The notes under the pieces are model-generated. The model made no database searches, was not told the origin of the DNA, and saw only the letters and a list, made by a program, of their open reading frames with translations. Shown in pieces: positions 27,120 to 36,971 of a stretch of 64,000 bases of DNA. Origin of the DNA: Desulfobacter sp. (lineage in GTDB: Bacteria > Desulfobacterota > Desulfobacteria > Desulfobacterales > Desulfobacteraceae); NCBI GenBank assembly GCA_028768545.1, contig CP054838.1, positions 4,151,001-4,215,000 of the forward strand. The letters run 5' to 3'. Every line of letters starts with the position of its first letter. Within the stretch, counting starts at the first letter, position 1. The position numbers and the translations under genes were made by a program.

Positions 27120-27662
27120 TTATTCTTTACCAGCTGTTTTACCGGCTTTTCTCATAATTCTCTCGTCAGCATAGCTGATGCCTTTACCCTTATAGGGTTC
27201 GGGAGGTCTAATATCTCTGATGTTGGCTGCAGCCTGGCCCAAAAGTTCTTTATCAATGCTGGCAAGGGTAATTTCCGTATTTTTATCCACATTGGCTGAA
27301 ACACCGTCGGGAAGCGGGAAATCCACCGGATTTGAATACCCCACATTTAACACAAGATTGTTACCCTTGGTTTCTGCGCGGTACCCGATACCGGTAAGTA
27401 CCAGTTTCTTTTCATATCCTGTAGTGACGCCTTGAACCATATTAAAAATAAGGGATCTGAACAAGCCTTGCAGAGCCACTTTCTTTTTATTGGTCATATC
27501 TGTTTTAACGTTCAACACAGTGTCGTTGATTTCAATATCGATTGCCGGATGCAGTTTACGGTCTAAGTTGCCTTTAGGGCCATTGACCTTAATAATATCC
27601 CCATCAAGGGTGACTTTGACCTTATCTGGAAGCTGAACCGGCTGTTTTCCTATTCTTGACAT
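27120..27662 (-). CDS. rplF: 50S ribosomal protein L6
   Basis: 180 aa from MSRIGKQPVQLPDKVKV. An upstream in-frame ATG at 27704 would overlap rpsH and add a non-family sequence, so 27662 is chosen. The C-terminal RDIRPPEPYKGKGISYADE motif is diagnostic. Confidence 0.96.
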   Translation of the reverse strand: MSRIGKQPVQLPDKVKVTLDGDIIKVNGPKGNLDRKLHPAIDIEINDTVLNVKTDMTNKKKVALQGLFRSLIFNMVQGVTTGYEKKLVLTGIGYRAETKGNNLVLNVGYSNPVDFPLPDGVSANVDKNTEITLASIDKELLGQAAANIRDIRPPEPYKGKGISYADERIMRKAGKTAGKE

Positions 27663-27678
27663 TCTTAATACTCCTGTC

Positions 27679-28077
27679 TTACCAAACGTTACAAAGAATT
27701 TCACCGCCGACGTTCGCTTCTTTAGCCTGTTTGTCAGTCATCAACCCCTTGGAAGTTGAAATGACGGAAATACCCAGACCGTTTAAAACCGGCTTAATGT
27801 TTTTTGATTTGCTGTAAACCCTGCATGAGGGTTTGCTAACACGCTGAATACCAAAGATGGTGGGTTTCCCCTCGGATACATATTTGAGATATACACGGAG
27901 CACGCCCTGTGTCTCATTTTCAAGGAATTTATAATCTTTGATATATCCTTGTTCTTTAAGCACCCGCACCAGGTCCAGTTTGATCTTTGATCCGGGGATA
28001 TCCACTTTGGCCAGACTCGCTTTTCCACCATTTCTAATGATTGTCAGCATGTCTGCAATTGGATCACTAATTGCCAT
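27679..28077 (-). CDS. rpsH: 30S ribosomal protein S8
   Basis: 132 aa: SDPIADMLTIIRNG near the N-terminus and the C-terminal GLGISVISTSKGLMTDKQAKEANVGGEILCNVW. S8 binds central-domain 16S rRNA and often represses the spc operon through a leader structure at rplE, which I did not resolve here. Confidence 0.97.
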   Translation of the reverse strand: MAISDPIADMLTIIRNGGKASLAKVDIPGSKIKLDLVRVLKEQGYIKDYKFLENETQGVLRVYLKYVSEGKPTIFGIQRVSKPSCRVYSKSKNIKPVLNGLGISVISTSKGLMTDKQAKEANVGGEILCNVW

Positions 28078-28147
28078 TTGTAATTCTCCTTAAAATCCGC
28101 TGATAGTAACTTAATCTATTGCATAAAGTTTTCAGAATCTGTCTTAC

Positions 28148-28333
28148 TTACCAGGATGATTTGGTAACCCCTGGAAGTTTTCCTTCAGATGCAAGTGTTC
28201 TGAAACAGATTCTGCAAATACCAGCTTTTCTGATAAATGCTCTTGGTCTACCGCATAAAGGGCATCTGTTATACGCACGAACAGAAAATTTTGGTTTCCG
28301 GTTCGCCTTTGCGATTAAAGCTTTTTTAGCCAA
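28148..28333 (-). CDS. rpsN: 30S ribosomal protein S14, zinc-binding type Z
   Basis: 61 aa, the short S14 form. The CPLC ... CRICF pairs form the zinc site. It begins [16 protein letters not shown] and ends GVTKSSW. It lies between rplE and rpsH. Confidence 0.97.
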   Translation of the reverse strand: MAKKALIAKANRKPKFSVRAYNRCPLCGRPRAFIRKAGICRICFRTLASEGKLPGVTKSSW

Positions 28334-28352
28334 GCTCTCCTCCTTACGATCC

Positions 28353-28892
28353 TTAGTTTTTGAAGGGCATTCCCATACGTTTCAGGAACGCTTTCCCCTC
28401 TTCATCGGTTTTAGCTGTGGTCACAACTGTAATATTAAGACCTTTGATACTATCGGTCTTGTCATAGTCGATTTCAGGGAAAATGATGTGCTCGGTGATA
28501 CCAAGGCTATAATTTCCTCGGCCGTCAAAGGCTTTCCCGGAAATTCCCCTGAAATCCCTTACACGGGGCAGAGCAATGTTGATCAGTCTTTCGAAAAAAT
28601 CATACATTTTTTCCCTGCGTAGGGTTACTTTGCATCCAATGGGGAGGTCTGCGCGAAGCTTAAAATTGGCTATGGGCTTTTTAGCCCTTGTAATAACAGC
28701 CTTCTGGCCTGCAATCAACCCCAGTTCCTGGGCAGCGGATTCAACAATTTTGGGATTGCGAACCGCTTCACCAAGACCCATATTCAATACGATTTTATCC
28801 AACTTGGGAACCTGTAACTGATTGGTGTAGCTAAACTCTTCAGTCAGTGCAGGTGCAACCTCATTGGTATATTTTTCCTTAAGCGTGGTCAT
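28353..28892 (-). CDS. rplE: 50S ribosomal protein L5
   Basis: 179 aa with [48 protein letters not shown] and the terminal [17 protein letters not shown]. It binds 5S rRNA and contacts P-site tRNA. Confidence 0.98.
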   Translation of the reverse strand: MTTLKEKYTNEVAPALTEEFSYTNQLQVPKLDKIVLNMGLGEAVRNPKIVESAAQELGLIAGQKAVITRAKKPIANFKLRADLPIGCKVTLRREKMYDFFERLINIALPRVRDFRGISGKAFDGRGNYSLGITEHIIFPEIDYDKTDSIKGLNITVVTTAKTDEEGKAFLKRMGMPFKN

Positions 28893-28914
28893 TTATTCTC
28901 TCCGGCTTTGGGCG

Positions 28915-29235
28915 TTAAGAATCTATCTGCTGGTCGCATTTTTTGCAGATTCTCACCCGTTTTCCATCTTCCAGCTGTTTAATTCCAATTCGAGTCGGTT
29001 TTACACAGGAATTACACATGAGCATCAGGTTGGATATGTCAATGGGCATGGCCTTGTCAACGATACCGCCCTGGGGGTTTGCCTGTGTGGGCCGCTGGTG
29101 AACTTTTACAACGTTAATGTTTTCAACGACAACCCGGTTGGTCTTCTTGACTACCTTGAGGACCTTGCCGATCTTACCCTTGTCCTTACCGGTAAGCACT
29201 TTTACCTTGTCATCTTTTTTTATTCTAATTTTCAT
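28915..29235 (-). CDS. rplX: 50S ribosomal protein L24 with zinc-ribbon tail
   Basis: 106 aa. The KOW motif is [16 protein letters not shown]. The C-terminal half has two CxxC pairs (CNSC and CKKC), a zinc-ribbon form of L24. L24 initiates 50S assembly. Confidence 0.97.
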   Translation of the reverse strand: MKIRIKKDDKVKVLTGKDKGKIGKVLKVVKKTNRVVVENINVVKVHQRPTQANPQGGIVDKAMPIDISNLMLMCNSCVKPTRIGIKQLEDGKRVRICKKCDQQIDS

Positions 29236-29261
29236 AATTTCAATTCTCCACTGACCCGATA

Positions 29262-29630
29262 TTAAAGTACATCCGGAGCAAGGGAAACAATTTTCATGAA
29301 CCGTTTTGCCCGAAGTTCTCTTGCCACCGGACCAAAAATACGGGTACCGACAGGCTCATTATTTTTAGTAAGAACTACTGCGGAATTATCATCAAATCTA
29401 ATGGATGATCCATCCGGCCTGGCAATCTCTTTTTTGGTCCGCACAATAACCGCCTGGACAATATCCCCTTTGCTGACCTTGGAGTTGGGGATGGCTTCTT
29501 TAACAGAAACAACAATAATATCCCCAATGCTGGCATACCGTCTTTTGGATCCGCCCAATACCTTGATGCAGTAAAGTTCTTTTGCCCCTGAGTTGTCAGC
29601 GACAGTCAGTCTGGTTTCACTCTGAATCAT
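29262..29630 (-). CDS. rplN: 50S ribosomal protein L14
   Basis: 122 aa: [27 protein letters not shown] at the start, and [28 protein letters not shown] at the end, the L14 signature ends. It lies between rpsQ and rplX. Confidence 0.98.
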   Translation of the reverse strand: MIQSETRLTVADNSGAKELYCIKVLGGSKRRYASIGDIIVVSVKEAIPNSKVSKGDIVQAVIVRTKKEIARPDGSSIRFDDNSAVVLTKNNEPVGTRIFGPVARELRAKRFMKIVSLAPDVL

Positions 29631-29647
29631 AATTCAACTCCTTATCG

Positions 29648-29908
29648 CTAAACCGCTTTTTTAACAATTTCGGTTACCCGGAACCGTTTAAGCTTACTCA
29701 AAGGCCTGGTTTCGATGATTTTTACCTCATCACCAATTCTACATTCGTTGCTCTCGTCATGGGCATGATATTTTTTGTATCTTTTGATGAACTTTTTATA
29801 CACCGTATGCTGTACAAATCTTTCAACCCTGACGACTACGGATTTATCCATTTTATCGGATACAATCAGACCGATCAGCTCTTTTTTATTATTTTTTATA
29901 TTTTCCAT
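29648..29908 (-). CDS. rpsQ: 30S ribosomal protein S17
   Basis: 86 aa, OB fold: [24 protein letters not shown], then [29 protein letters not shown]. Complete; follows rpmC by 16 bases. Confidence 0.98.
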   Translation of the reverse strand: MENIKNNKKELIGLIVSDKMDKSVVVRVERFVQHTVYKKFIKRYKKYHAHDESNECRIGDEVKIIETRPLSKLKRFRVTEIVKKAV

Positions 29909-29924
29909 ATCAATAACTCTTACA

Positions 29925-30125
29925 TTAGCTAATGTTTAAATTCATCTCTTTTGAAATGGTATAGAGTCTGGCGATGTCTTTTCTAACATTTGGAAGCGTT
30001 GCGGTATTCTCAAGCTGTCCAACATCATTCTGGAAACGAAGATTGAAAAGTTCTTTTTTAAGTTCAACGAGCTTTTCTTTAATCTGATCTGCGTCCATTT
30101 CTCTAATTTCACTGGCCTTCATCAT
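29925..30125 (-). CDS. rpmC: 50S ribosomal protein L29
   Basis: 66 aa of two helices: [32 protein letters not shown] and a second with [12 protein letters not shown]. The start could be either of the two leading Met codons. It sits 2 bases after rplP. Confidence 0.96.
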   Translation of the reverse strand: MMKASEIREMDADQIKEKLVELKKELFNLRFQNDVGQLENTATLPNVRKDIARLYTISKEMNLNIS

Positions 30126-30127
30126 GA

Positions 30128-30535
30128 CTAACTCCTCTCCACAAAACGGGTTTTTACGGAAAGTTTTCTTGCAGCAAGTCGAAGTGCTTCTTTTGCCAGC
30201 TCTCTGGGAATTCCTTCCATTTCATAGAGAATCTTACCGGGTTTTACCCTGGCAACCCAGGCGTCAGTAGCACCTTTACCCTTACCCATTCGAACTTCAG
30301 CAGGTTTTTTAGTTACCGGATGATCTGGAAAAAACCGAATCCAGGTTTTGCCGGCTCTTTTGGCATGTCGGGTCATCGCAACCCTGGCTGCTTCAATTTG
30401 TCTTGCATTTACATATCCGCATTCGACCGCCTGGAGGCCAAAGTCACCAAAACTCAGGGTGTTTCCCCTGGTGGGTGTTCCCTTGGTTCTACCCCGGAAC
30501 TCTTTACGGAATTTAACATTTTTTGGACTAAGCAT
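30128..30535 (-). CDS. rplP: 50S ribosomal protein L16
   Basis: 135 aa. [31 protein letters not shown], then [30 protein letters not shown] sequence and [24 protein letters not shown]. Near the peptidyl-transferase centre. Complete. Confidence 0.98.
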   Translation of the reverse strand: MLSPKNVKFRKEFRGRTKGTPTRGNTLSFGDFGLQAVECGYVNARQIEAARVAMTRHAKRAGKTWIRFFPDHPVTKKPAEVRMGKGKGATDAWVARVKPGKILYEMEGIPRELAKEALRLAARKLSVKTRFVERS

Positions 30536-30558
30536 TTGCTAATCTCTCCTAATCGCCT

Positions 30559-31212
30559 CTATTTTGTCGCCAAAGCCTGCTCACCAGGACTCAACACTTC
30601 ACCTTTAAAGATAAAGGTTTTAATACCGATGGTGCCGTATGTGGTCTTGGCTTCAATAAACCCGTAATCCACGTCGGCTCTCAGGGTATGAAGAGGGATA
30701 CGCCCTTCTTTATACCATTCGGTCCTGGCCATTTCAGCGCCACCCAGACGACCGGAGCAGATAATTTTAATTCCTTTGGCTCCGAACCGCATGGCAGACG
30801 ACACGCTTCTTTTCATGGCTCTTCTGAATGCAATTCTGCGCTCAAGCTGGCTGGCAATATTCTCAGCCACCAGTTGCGCATCAATTTCAGGTCTTCTGAC
30901 CTCTTTGATATCAATGAGGACATCAGGGTTGAGCATTTTTTCGAGCTCTTTTTTGAGCAGTGCAATTTCAGACCCTTTTTTACCGATAATAATACCGGGT
31001 CTGGCGGCAAACACTCTCAACCTGATTTGTTTTGAAAATCTTTCGATTTCAATTTTTGAAATACCTGCATGGTAAAGTTTCTTTTTCAAAAATTTTCTGA
31101 CTTTGAAATCTTCTTCTACAAAATCAGCGTAATCTTTATCTGCATACCATCTGGAATCCCAAGTCCTAATGATGCCTAATCTTAACCCGGTAGGATGTAC
31201 TTTCTGGCCCAA
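30559..31212 (-). CDS. rpsC: 30S ribosomal protein S3
   Basis: 217 aa. It starts [22 protein letters not shown], has the KH-domain GXXG ([12 protein letters not shown]) and the [22 protein letters not shown] block of the mRNA entry tunnel. Confidence 0.98.
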   Translation of the reverse strand: MGQKVHPTGLRLGIIRTWDSRWYADKDYADFVEEDFKVRKFLKKKLYHAGISKIEIERFSKQIRLRVFAARPGIIIGKKGSEIALLKKELEKMLNPDVLIDIKEVRRPEIDAQLVAENIASQLERRIAFRRAMKRSVSSAMRFGAKGIKIICSGRLGGAEMARTEWYKEGRIPLHTLRADVDYGFIEAKTTYGTIGIKTFIFKGEVLSPGEQALATK

Positions 31213-31228
31213 GCCTTTTCCTCCTTAT

Positions 31229-31564
31229 TTAGACAGTTTCTTCAACAATCACGGTTATATGACTGGTTCTCTTCAAAATGCGGGAAGCTCTTCCTCTTGC
31301 CCGCGGCCTGAACCGTTTCATGGAAGGTCCATGATCAACAATAACATTTTTCACTACCAGCTTATCAACATCCATCTCATTGTTATGCTCGGCATTGGCA
31401 ATGGCGGACTGCAGGGTTTTGTACATAATCCCTGCGGCTTTCAGCGGCATAAATTTCAGTAACGTCAATGCCTGTTCAGCGTTTTTCCCTTTTATCTCAC
31501 TTATGGGCAGCCGAAGCTTAAACGGTGAAATCCTTGCATATCTTGTACTTGCTTTAATTTCCAT
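31229..31564 (-). CDS. rplV: 50S ribosomal protein L22
   Basis: 111 aa from [18 protein letters not shown] (ATG at 31564); an in-frame ATG at 31585 is less likely because it lies only 12 bases from rpsS and lacks family support. The C-terminal beta hairpin [22 protein letters not shown] lines the exit tunnel. Confidence 0.96.
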   Translation of the reverse strand: MEIKASTRYARISPFKLRLPISEIKGKNAEQALTLLKFMPLKAAGIMYKTLQSAIANAEHNNEMDVDKLVVKNVIVDHGPSMKRFRPRARGRASRILKRTSHITVIVEETV

Positions 31565-31597
31565 ATCACTATTTCCTCTTATCATGGGAAGTCAAGA

Positions 31598-31873
31598 TTA
31601 GCGCTTGGCTCTCTTGTCTCCGGCATGACCCCAAAAAGTTCTTGTCGGTGAAAACTCACCAAGCTTATGTCCAACCATGTTTTCAGTAACAAAAACCGGG
31701 ATAAATTTTTTCCCGTTATGAACCGCAAAGGTAATTCCAACCATTTCTGGAAAAATAGTTGACCTTCTCGACCAGGTTTTAATAACTTTATTGTTGTTGG
31801 ACTTGTTGGCGTCCAGAACTTTTTTCAAAAGCTCGGCTGCGATATAGGGTCCTTTTTTTAATGATCTTGGCAT
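31598..31873 (-). CDS. rpsS: 30S ribosomal protein S19
   Basis: 91 aa: [16 protein letters not shown], then [28 protein letters not shown] and [23 protein letters not shown]. Complete. Confidence 0.98.
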   Translation of the reverse strand: MPRSLKKGPYIAAELLKKVLDANKSNNNKVIKTWSRRSTIFPEMVGITFAVHNGKKFIPVFVTENMVGHKLGEFSPTRTFWGHAGDKRAKR

Positions 31874-31886
31874 AATTATTCACCTA

Positions 31887-32720
31887 TTATTTGCGTTTAG
31901 CCCTTCTTTTTACAATATACTGATCAGTTCTGGCACTCTTCCGAGTCCTCTTACCTTTTGTGGGCACACCCCATGGGGTACAAGGCTGGCGACCACCTGA
32001 AGACCGGCCTTCACCACCACCCATGGGATGGTCAACCGGGTTCATGGCAACACCCCTGACAGAAGGACGTTTGCCCATCCACCGGGAACGACCGGCTTTA
32101 CCGATACTGACATCACCATGTTTTTCGTTTCCAACTCTACCCACAGTGGCTTTGCATTTCACATGAATCATGCGAACTTCACCAGAGGGAAGAAGAACCT
32201 GAGCATAGGTGCCTTCTTTGGCCATCAGCCGGGCGTAACCGCCGGCACTTCTGACAATCTGACCACCTTTGTTCTCTTTGAGCTCAATGTTGTGAATACG
32301 GGTACCTGTTGGAATATTCTCCAGGGGCAGGCAATTTCCGGGCTTGATATCTGCCTCGGGTCCGGTTTCAAGAATATCCCCCACCTTTACATCAAGTGGG
32401 GCAAGGATATATCTCTTTTCACCGTCCGCATATACCAACAAAGCGATACGCGCACTTCTGTTGGGATCATATTCGATTGCAGAAACCTTGGCCGGAATCC
32501 CGTCCTTGTTCCGCTTAAAATCTATAATACGATATTTTTTCTTGGCACCGCCGCCTCTGTGTTTGGCGGTTATTCTTCCGTAAGAGTTACGACCGGACCT
32601 TTTATTAAGCTTTTTGGTCAGCCGACGTTCAGGTTTTGTTTTGGTAATTTCTTCAAAAGAAAGGTATTCCTGAGCACGTCTTCCGGGAGATGTCGGTTTT
32701 GCCTTAACTATTGTTGACAT
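31887..32720 (-). CDS. rplB: 50S ribosomal protein L2
   Basis: 277 aa. [21 protein letters not shown] near the N-terminus and the peptidyl-transferase-proximal [23 protein letters not shown] with the conserved His. It binds domain IV of 23S rRNA. Confidence 0.98.
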   Translation of the reverse strand: MSTIVKAKPTSPGRRAQEYLSFEEITKTKPERRLTKKLNKRSGRNSYGRITAKHRGGGAKKKYRIIDFKRNKDGIPAKVSAIEYDPNRSARIALLVYADGEKRYILAPLDVKVGDILETGPEADIKPGNCLPLENIPTGTRIHNIELKENKGGQIVRSAGGYARLMAKEGTYAQVLLPSGEVRMIHVKCKATVGRVGNEKHGDVSIGKAGRSRWMGKRPSVRGVAMNPVDHPMGGGEGRSSGGRQPCTPWGVPTKGKRTRKSARTDQYIVKRRAKRK

Positions 32721-32732
32721 ATATATACCTCT

Positions 32733-33020
32733 TTAAACACCTTCAAAAAAATCAATTCTTTGTCCTGGCATTAGAGTGACAATCGCCTTTTTCCAGTCTT
32801 TTCTTTTGCCAATGATTCTGCCGCGCTGTTTTACCTTACCTTTTACCTGTACGGTTCTAACCTGCTTTACCTGGGTATTAAAGGTCTTTTCGACAGCGTC
32901 TTTGATCTCAACCCGGTTTGCCTGCTTGGCAACCTTAAAGGTGACCTGATTGTTGAGTTCTTTTTGAAGGGTAGTTTTTTCTGTGACCACAGGTCCGCGG
33001 ATAATGTCATATTCTTTCAT
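32733..33020 (-). CDS. rplW: 50S ribosomal protein L23
   Basis: 95 aa: [41 protein letters not shown] and a basic loop with [20 protein letters not shown]. It forms the chaperone/SRP docking site at the tunnel exit. Confidence 0.97.
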   Translation of the reverse strand: MKEYDIIRGPVVTEKTTLQKELNNQVTFKVAKQANRVEIKDAVEKTFNTQVKQVRTVQVKGKVKQRGRIIGKRKDWKKAIVTLMPGQRIDFFEGV

Positions 33021-33021
33021 G

Positions 33022-33642
33022 TTAGCTCAACCTCCCCTTGATGTTCTCAATACTGGATTCAACCAGTAGAAGGTTCTTAAACTTTAAGATGTCATAGACA
33101 TTCAGACCTGCTGTTTTAATGACCTTCACGTCAGGAATATTTCTTGAAGAAAGGGCAAGTTTAATATCATCGGAATCTGAGACAATCAAAATATCCTCTA
33201 AATTGAGGGTTTTGAGAATATCAGCCAACACCTTAGTTTTAATATCTTCGAGTTCCAAGGCATCCACGACAAAAAGATTGCTGTCCTCAACCTTGGCGCT
33301 AAGTGCCATTTTCAAGGCAAGTCTGCGCACCTTTTTGGGTACTTTGTATGCATAGGAGCGCTGGCTTGGGCCAAAAATAACCCCGCCACCTTTTCTCAGG
33401 GGATTTTTAACACTACCAGACCGGGCATTACCGGTTCCTTTTTGCCTGAACAATTTCCTTGTAGAGCCGGCAACCATTCCACGCGTTTTAGACGCAGCCG
33501 TTCCTTCCCGTTTTGCAACGAGCTGGGATCTAACGACTTCGTGAAGAACGCTTGTCTTAACCGGAATGCTGAATATTTCATCAGGCAACTCTGCTTCAGA
33601 CACTTTTTTCCCTGCACTGTTTAATACATCTACAGCAGCCAT
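33022..33642 (-). CDS. rplD: 50S ribosomal protein L4
   Basis: 206 aa. The tunnel loop [39 protein letters not shown] and the C-terminal [20 protein letters not shown] identify L4. In enterobacteria L4 represses the S10 operon; no such leader was resolved. It is separated from rplC by an unusually long 116-base gap. Confidence 0.97.
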   Translation of the reverse strand: MAAVDVLNSAGKKVSEAELPDEIFSIPVKTSVLHEVVRSQLVAKREGTAASKTRGMVAGSTRKLFRQKGTGNARSGSVKNPLRKGGGVIFGPSQRSYAYKVPKKVRRLALKMALSAKVEDSNLFVVDALELEDIKTKVLADILKTLNLEDILIVSDSDDIKLALSSRNIPDVKVIKTAGLNVYDILKFKNLLLVESSIENIKGRLS

Positions 33643-33652
33643 TATTCTTCCT

Positions 33653-33752
33653 CTTAAATTTTGATCGACTATGCATCACTGCGAAAAGATTGCAATACCC
33701 ATAGCCGCATTTAGTCTTTTTCAAGACTGATGCACGCCTATTACGGCGTTAA
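33653..33752 (-). repeat. Hairpin-rich spacer inside the rplC-rplD gap
   Basis: The 116-base gap (33643-33758) contains two nearby hairpins on the transcribed strand: ACGCC/GGCGT around GTAATA, and AGTCTT/AAGACT around GAAA, the latter nested in GCAT/ATGC. Neighbouring gaps in the operon are mostly under 30 bases. No ORF is visible. It looks like an inserted palindromic repeat or an RNA processing site. Confidence 0.45.
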
Positions 33753-33758
33753 AAAAAT

Positions 33759-34388
33759 CTAGTTTTTTTCATCAGCTTTCCGCACTTCAATGACCCCTGT
33801 TTTAAAGCCCGGGACTGCGCCCTTGACCAGCAGAAGATTGTCGTCGTGCTTAATATCAACGATCGTAAGATTTTTTACAGTGGTTTTATCAACCCCCATA
33901 TGACCTGGCATTTTCTTGCCTTTAATAATCTTTCCTGGCCATGCAGAGTTACCCACTGAACCGGGTTTCCGGTGATTTCTGTTACCATGGGTTTCAGGTC
34001 CCCGGCTAAATCCGTGCCGTTTAATAGTCCCCTGAAAACCGCGACCTTTGGAGATCCCTGAGACAGTGACTTTATCACCAACTGAAAAGAGGTTTATGTC
34101 CAGGGTTGCACCTGCTTCAACATCTCCTACGTTTTCAGTTCTAAACTCCCTGAGAACCCTAAATCCTTTGTCGGTAGCCTTTGCAAGGTGGCCTGCAACC
34201 GGTTTATTCAACCGTTCAACAGGTTTTTCATCAAACCCAAGTTGAAGCGCGGTATACCCGTCTGTCTCTTGGTTTTTCACCTGGGTTACCACACAAGGTC
34301 CAACCTGCAATACGGTAACAGGAATGAGCTTTCCGGCTGAGGAAAACACATTGGTCATCCCGATTTTTTTTCCAAGTAATGCACTCAT
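33759..34388 (-). CDS. rplC: 50S ribosomal protein L3
   Basis: 209 aa: LLGKKIGMTNVFSSAGKLIPVTVLQ at the start, GISKGRGFQGTIKRHGFSRGPETHGNRNHRKPGSVG at the centre, and the MPGHMG loop. Complete; follows rpsJ by 24 bases. Confidence 0.98.
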   Translation of the reverse strand: MSALLGKKIGMTNVFSSAGKLIPVTVLQVGPCVVTQVKNQETDGYTALQLGFDEKPVERLNKPVAGHLAKATDKGFRVLREFRTENVGDVEAGATLDINLFSVGDKVTVSGISKGRGFQGTIKRHGFSRGPETHGNRNHRKPGSVGNSAWPGKIIKGKKMPGHMGVDKTTVKNLTIVDIKHDDNLLLVKGAVPGFKTGVIEVRKADEKN

Positions 34389-34412
34389 AATCTGTTTATT
34401 CCTGTTAATGAC

Positions 34413-34721
34413 CTATAATTTTATTTCAACATCAACACCCGGTGAAAGATCAAGCTTCATCAGGGCATCAACGGTCTGTTGCGTGGGCTCAAGAATATCC
34501 ATCATTCTTTTATGGGTCCGAATCTCAAACTGCTCACGTGATTTCTTGTTCACATGGGGAGACCGCAACACAGTAAACTTATTGATTCTTGTCGGAAGGG
34601 GAACCGGCCCCACGATTCTGGCGCCGGTTTTCCTTGCCGTATCAACAATGTCCACTGAAGATTGATCAAGTAACTTATGATCATAGGCTTTAAGCCTAAT
34701 TCTTATCTTAGTTTTCAACAT
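34413..34721 (-). CDS. rpsJ: 30S ribosomal protein S10 (NusE)
   Basis: 102 aa: [60 protein letters not shown]10 also acts as NusE in antitermination with NusB. It is 14 bases after tuf and probably cotranscribed. Confidence 0.98.
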   Translation of the reverse strand: MLKTKIRIRLKAYDHKLLDQSSVDIVDTARKTGARIVGPVPLPTRINKFTVLRSPHVNKKSREQFEIRTHKRMMDILEPTQQTVDALMKLDLSPGVDVEIKL

Positions 34722-34735
34722 GTCAATGTTCTTTC

Positions 34736-35929
34736 TTATTCAACGATTTCACCGACAACGCCGGCGCCTACGGTACGACCGCCTTCACGAATAGCAAAAC
34801 GGAGTTCTTTTTCCATGGCAATGGGGTTGATCAGCTCAACATTAATTGTGGCATTATCGCCAGGCATGATCATTTCAACACCCTCATCCAAAGTCAGGAC
34901 ACCAGTGATATCTGTAGTTCTGAAGAAAAACTGAGGTCTGTAACCTGTAAAGAACGGTGTATGACGACCACCTTCTTCTTTACTCAAGGCGTACATCTCA
35001 GCTTTAAATTTGGTATGGGGATTGATAGTACCGGGTTTACAAACGACCTGGCCGCGTTCAACCTGGTCTCTTTTAGTACCGCGAAGCAGCAGACCAACAT
35101 TATCACCGGCCTGACCTTCATCAAGAAGTTTTCTAAACATCTCAACACCGGTACATACGGTTTTAGCTGTCTCTCTGATACCAACGATTTCAACCTCTTC
35201 ACCGGTTTTGACAATACCACGTTCAATACGACCTGTCACAACCGTTCCACGCCCGGAGATTGAAAACACATCTTCAATGGGCATAAGAAAGGGTTTATCC
35301 GTATCTCTTTCAGGCTCGGGCACATAGTCATCAAGCACGTCAAGAAGCTCAAAAATAGGCTTGGCTGCATCAGAGTCAAGGTCTTCTGCCTCAAGGGCCT
35401 TAAGAGCAGAACCACGAATAATGGGAGTCTCATCACCAGGAAATTCATAGGTATCAAGCAATTCCTGAAGCTCCATTTCAACGAGCTCGATCAACTCTTC
35501 GTCATCAACCATGTCACATTTGTTCAGGAAAACAACGATTTTAGGCACACCCACCTGACGGGCAAGCAGAATATGCTCACGAGTCTGGGGCATGGGACCA
35601 TCATCTGCACTAACAACCAGAACCGCGCCGTCCATCTGGGCTGCACCGGTAATCATGTTCTTGATATAATCCGCATGGCCCGGGCAGTCAACGTGGGCAT
35701 AATGACGATTTTCTGTTTCATACTCAACATGGGCAGTAGCAATAGTAATACCGCGTTCTCTTTCCTCAGGTGCCTTATCAATCTCATCAAAGGGAACATA
35801 CTCTCCGTTACCTTTCATGCCGGCAAGCTTAGTGATTGCTGCAGTCAGAGTGGTCTTACCATGGTCAATATGACCGATTGTACCTATGTTCACGTGCGGC
35901 TTAGTCCGCTCAAATTTCTCCTTAGCCAT
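34736..35929 (-). CDS. tuf: Elongation factor Tu (intact copy)
   Basis: 397 aa with GTPase motifs [15 protein letters not shown] and NKCDM, and complete domains 2 and 3. It delivers aminoacyl-tRNA to the ribosome. It follows rpsG by 47 bases with AGGAGGAAT before the ATG. The usual fusA gene between rpsG and tuf is missing. A second, broken tuf lies at 49126-50349; this copy is therefore likely the only functional one in the window. Confidence 0.98.
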   Translation of the reverse strand: MAKEKFERTKPHVNIGTIGHIDHGKTTLTAAITKLAGMKGNGEYVPFDEIDKAPEERERGITIATAHVEYETENRHYAHVDCPGHADYIKNMITGAAQMDGAVLVVSADDGPMPQTREHILLARQVGVPKIVVFLNKCDMVDDEELIELVEMELQELLDTYEFPGDETPIIRGSALKALEAEDLDSDAAKPIFELLDVLDDYVPEPERDTDKPFLMPIEDVFSISGRGTVVTGRIERGIVKTGEEVEIVGIRETAKTVCTGVEMFRKLLDEGQAGDNVGLLLRGTKRDQVERGQVVCKPGTINPHTKFKAEMYALSKEEGGRHTPFFTGYRPQFFFRTTDITGVLTLDEGVEMIMPGDNATINVELINPIAMEKELRFAIREGGRTVGAGVVGEIVE

Positions 35930-35976
35930 CTTCTGTATTCCTCCTGTGGAATGTTTTCAAAGATATTTTAAACTAT

Positions 35977-36444
35977 TTACCACCGAAAATGGGCAAAAGC
36001 CTTGTTGGCTTCGGCCATCTTGTGCGTATCTTCTTTTTTCTTCATTGCGCCACCTCTCTGGTTGTAGGCGTCAAGCACCTCAGCAGCCAGTTTGTTGGCA
36101 TATCCTTTTTCAGACCGGTTCCGGCTAAAGGTAATCAGCCACCTAAAAGCCAGCGCAGTCTGCCTGCTGGGCTTAATATCAGTGGGCACTTGATAGGTTG
36201 ACCCGCCGATTCTCCTGGATTTTACCTCAACAGAAGGCCTGATATTGTCGATTGCTTTCTTGAATACACCAAGAGCAGGTTCACCGACCTTTTCCTCGGC
36301 CATTGTCAATGCAGCGGTTACCACTTTACGGGCAGCATTTTTCTTGCCGTCCTTCATAACACAGTTCACAAACTTGGCTGCAAGTTTTTCTTCCTGCGTG
36401 GCATCCTGCATGAAATTTTCTTTAATAACTAATTTTTCTGCCAT
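35977..36444 (-). CDS. rpsG: 30S ribosomal protein S7
   Basis: 155 aa. The core reads KFVNCVMKDGKKNAARKVVTAALTMAEEKVGE, then GGSTYQVPTDIKPSRQTALAFRWL, ending AHFRW. S7 nucleates the 30S head. Followed directly by tuf rather than fusA. Confidence 0.98.
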   Translation of the reverse strand: MAEKLVIKENFMQDATQEEKLAAKFVNCVMKDGKKNAARKVVTAALTMAEEKVGEPALGVFKKAIDNIRPSVEVKSRRIGGSTYQVPTDIKPSRQTALAFRWLITFSRNRSEKGYANKLAAEVLDAYNQRGGAMKKKEDTHKMAEANKAFAHFRW

Positions 36445-36494
36445 TTGTCATGTCCACCAAAATTATTTTCTATTTTTATCTTGTCAACCCAGCA

Positions 36495-36866
36495 TTATTT
36501 CGGACGCTTGGCACCGTATTTAGAACGGCCCTGACGTCTATCATCAACACCCAATGTATCAAGCGCACCCCTGACAATATGGTAGCGCACACCGGGAAGA
36601 TCCTTTACCCTGCCGCCCCTTACCAGAACAACAGAATGCTCCTGAAGATTATGACCCATACCCGGAATATACGCGGCAACTTCCATGCCGGTTGTCAAAC
36701 GAACCCTGGCAACCTTTCTCAAGGCGGAGTTCGGTTTTTTAGGGGTAGATGTGTATACTCTGGTACACACACCGCGCTTCTGGGGACCACCCTTCAAAGC
36801 AGGTGTATTCACCTTTTTTTCTGCTTTCTTTCTACCTTTTCGAACCAATTGATTAATGGTCGGCAT
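36495..36866 (-). CDS. rpsL: 30S ribosomal protein S12
   Basis: 123 aa from [16 protein letters not shown] (ATG 36866). The longer in-frame ATG at 36911 overlaps the promoter region and is not used. Decoding-site residues are in [21 protein letters not shown] (wild-type Lys) and [16 protein letters not shown]. Confidence 0.96.
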   Translation of the reverse strand: MPTINQLVRKGRKKAEKKVNTPALKGGPQKRGVCTRVYTSTPKKPNSALRKVARVRLTTGMEVAAYIPGMGHNLQEHSVVLVRGGRVKDLPGVRYHIVRGALDTLGVDDRRQGRSKYGAKRPK

Positions 36867-36924
36867 AACTCTCCCAACGCTCCTTATCAAATATAATACG
36901 TCATCATACACGACAAAATATTTA

Positions 36925-36953
36925 ATCTTACTTTCACTTGTTTAAGTTGTCAA
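36925..36953 (-). promoter_or_regulatory. Promoter for the rpsL-rpsG-tuf-S10 part of the block
   Basis: On the minus strand TTGACA (36948-36953), a 17-base spacer and TAAGAT (36925-36930) lie in the rpoC-rpsL gap, about 60 bases before rpsL. The -35 is consensus. It would allow ribosomal genes to be expressed apart from rpoBC. Confidence 0.6.
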
Positions 36954-36971
36954 GCAAAAATTAATTTTTAA

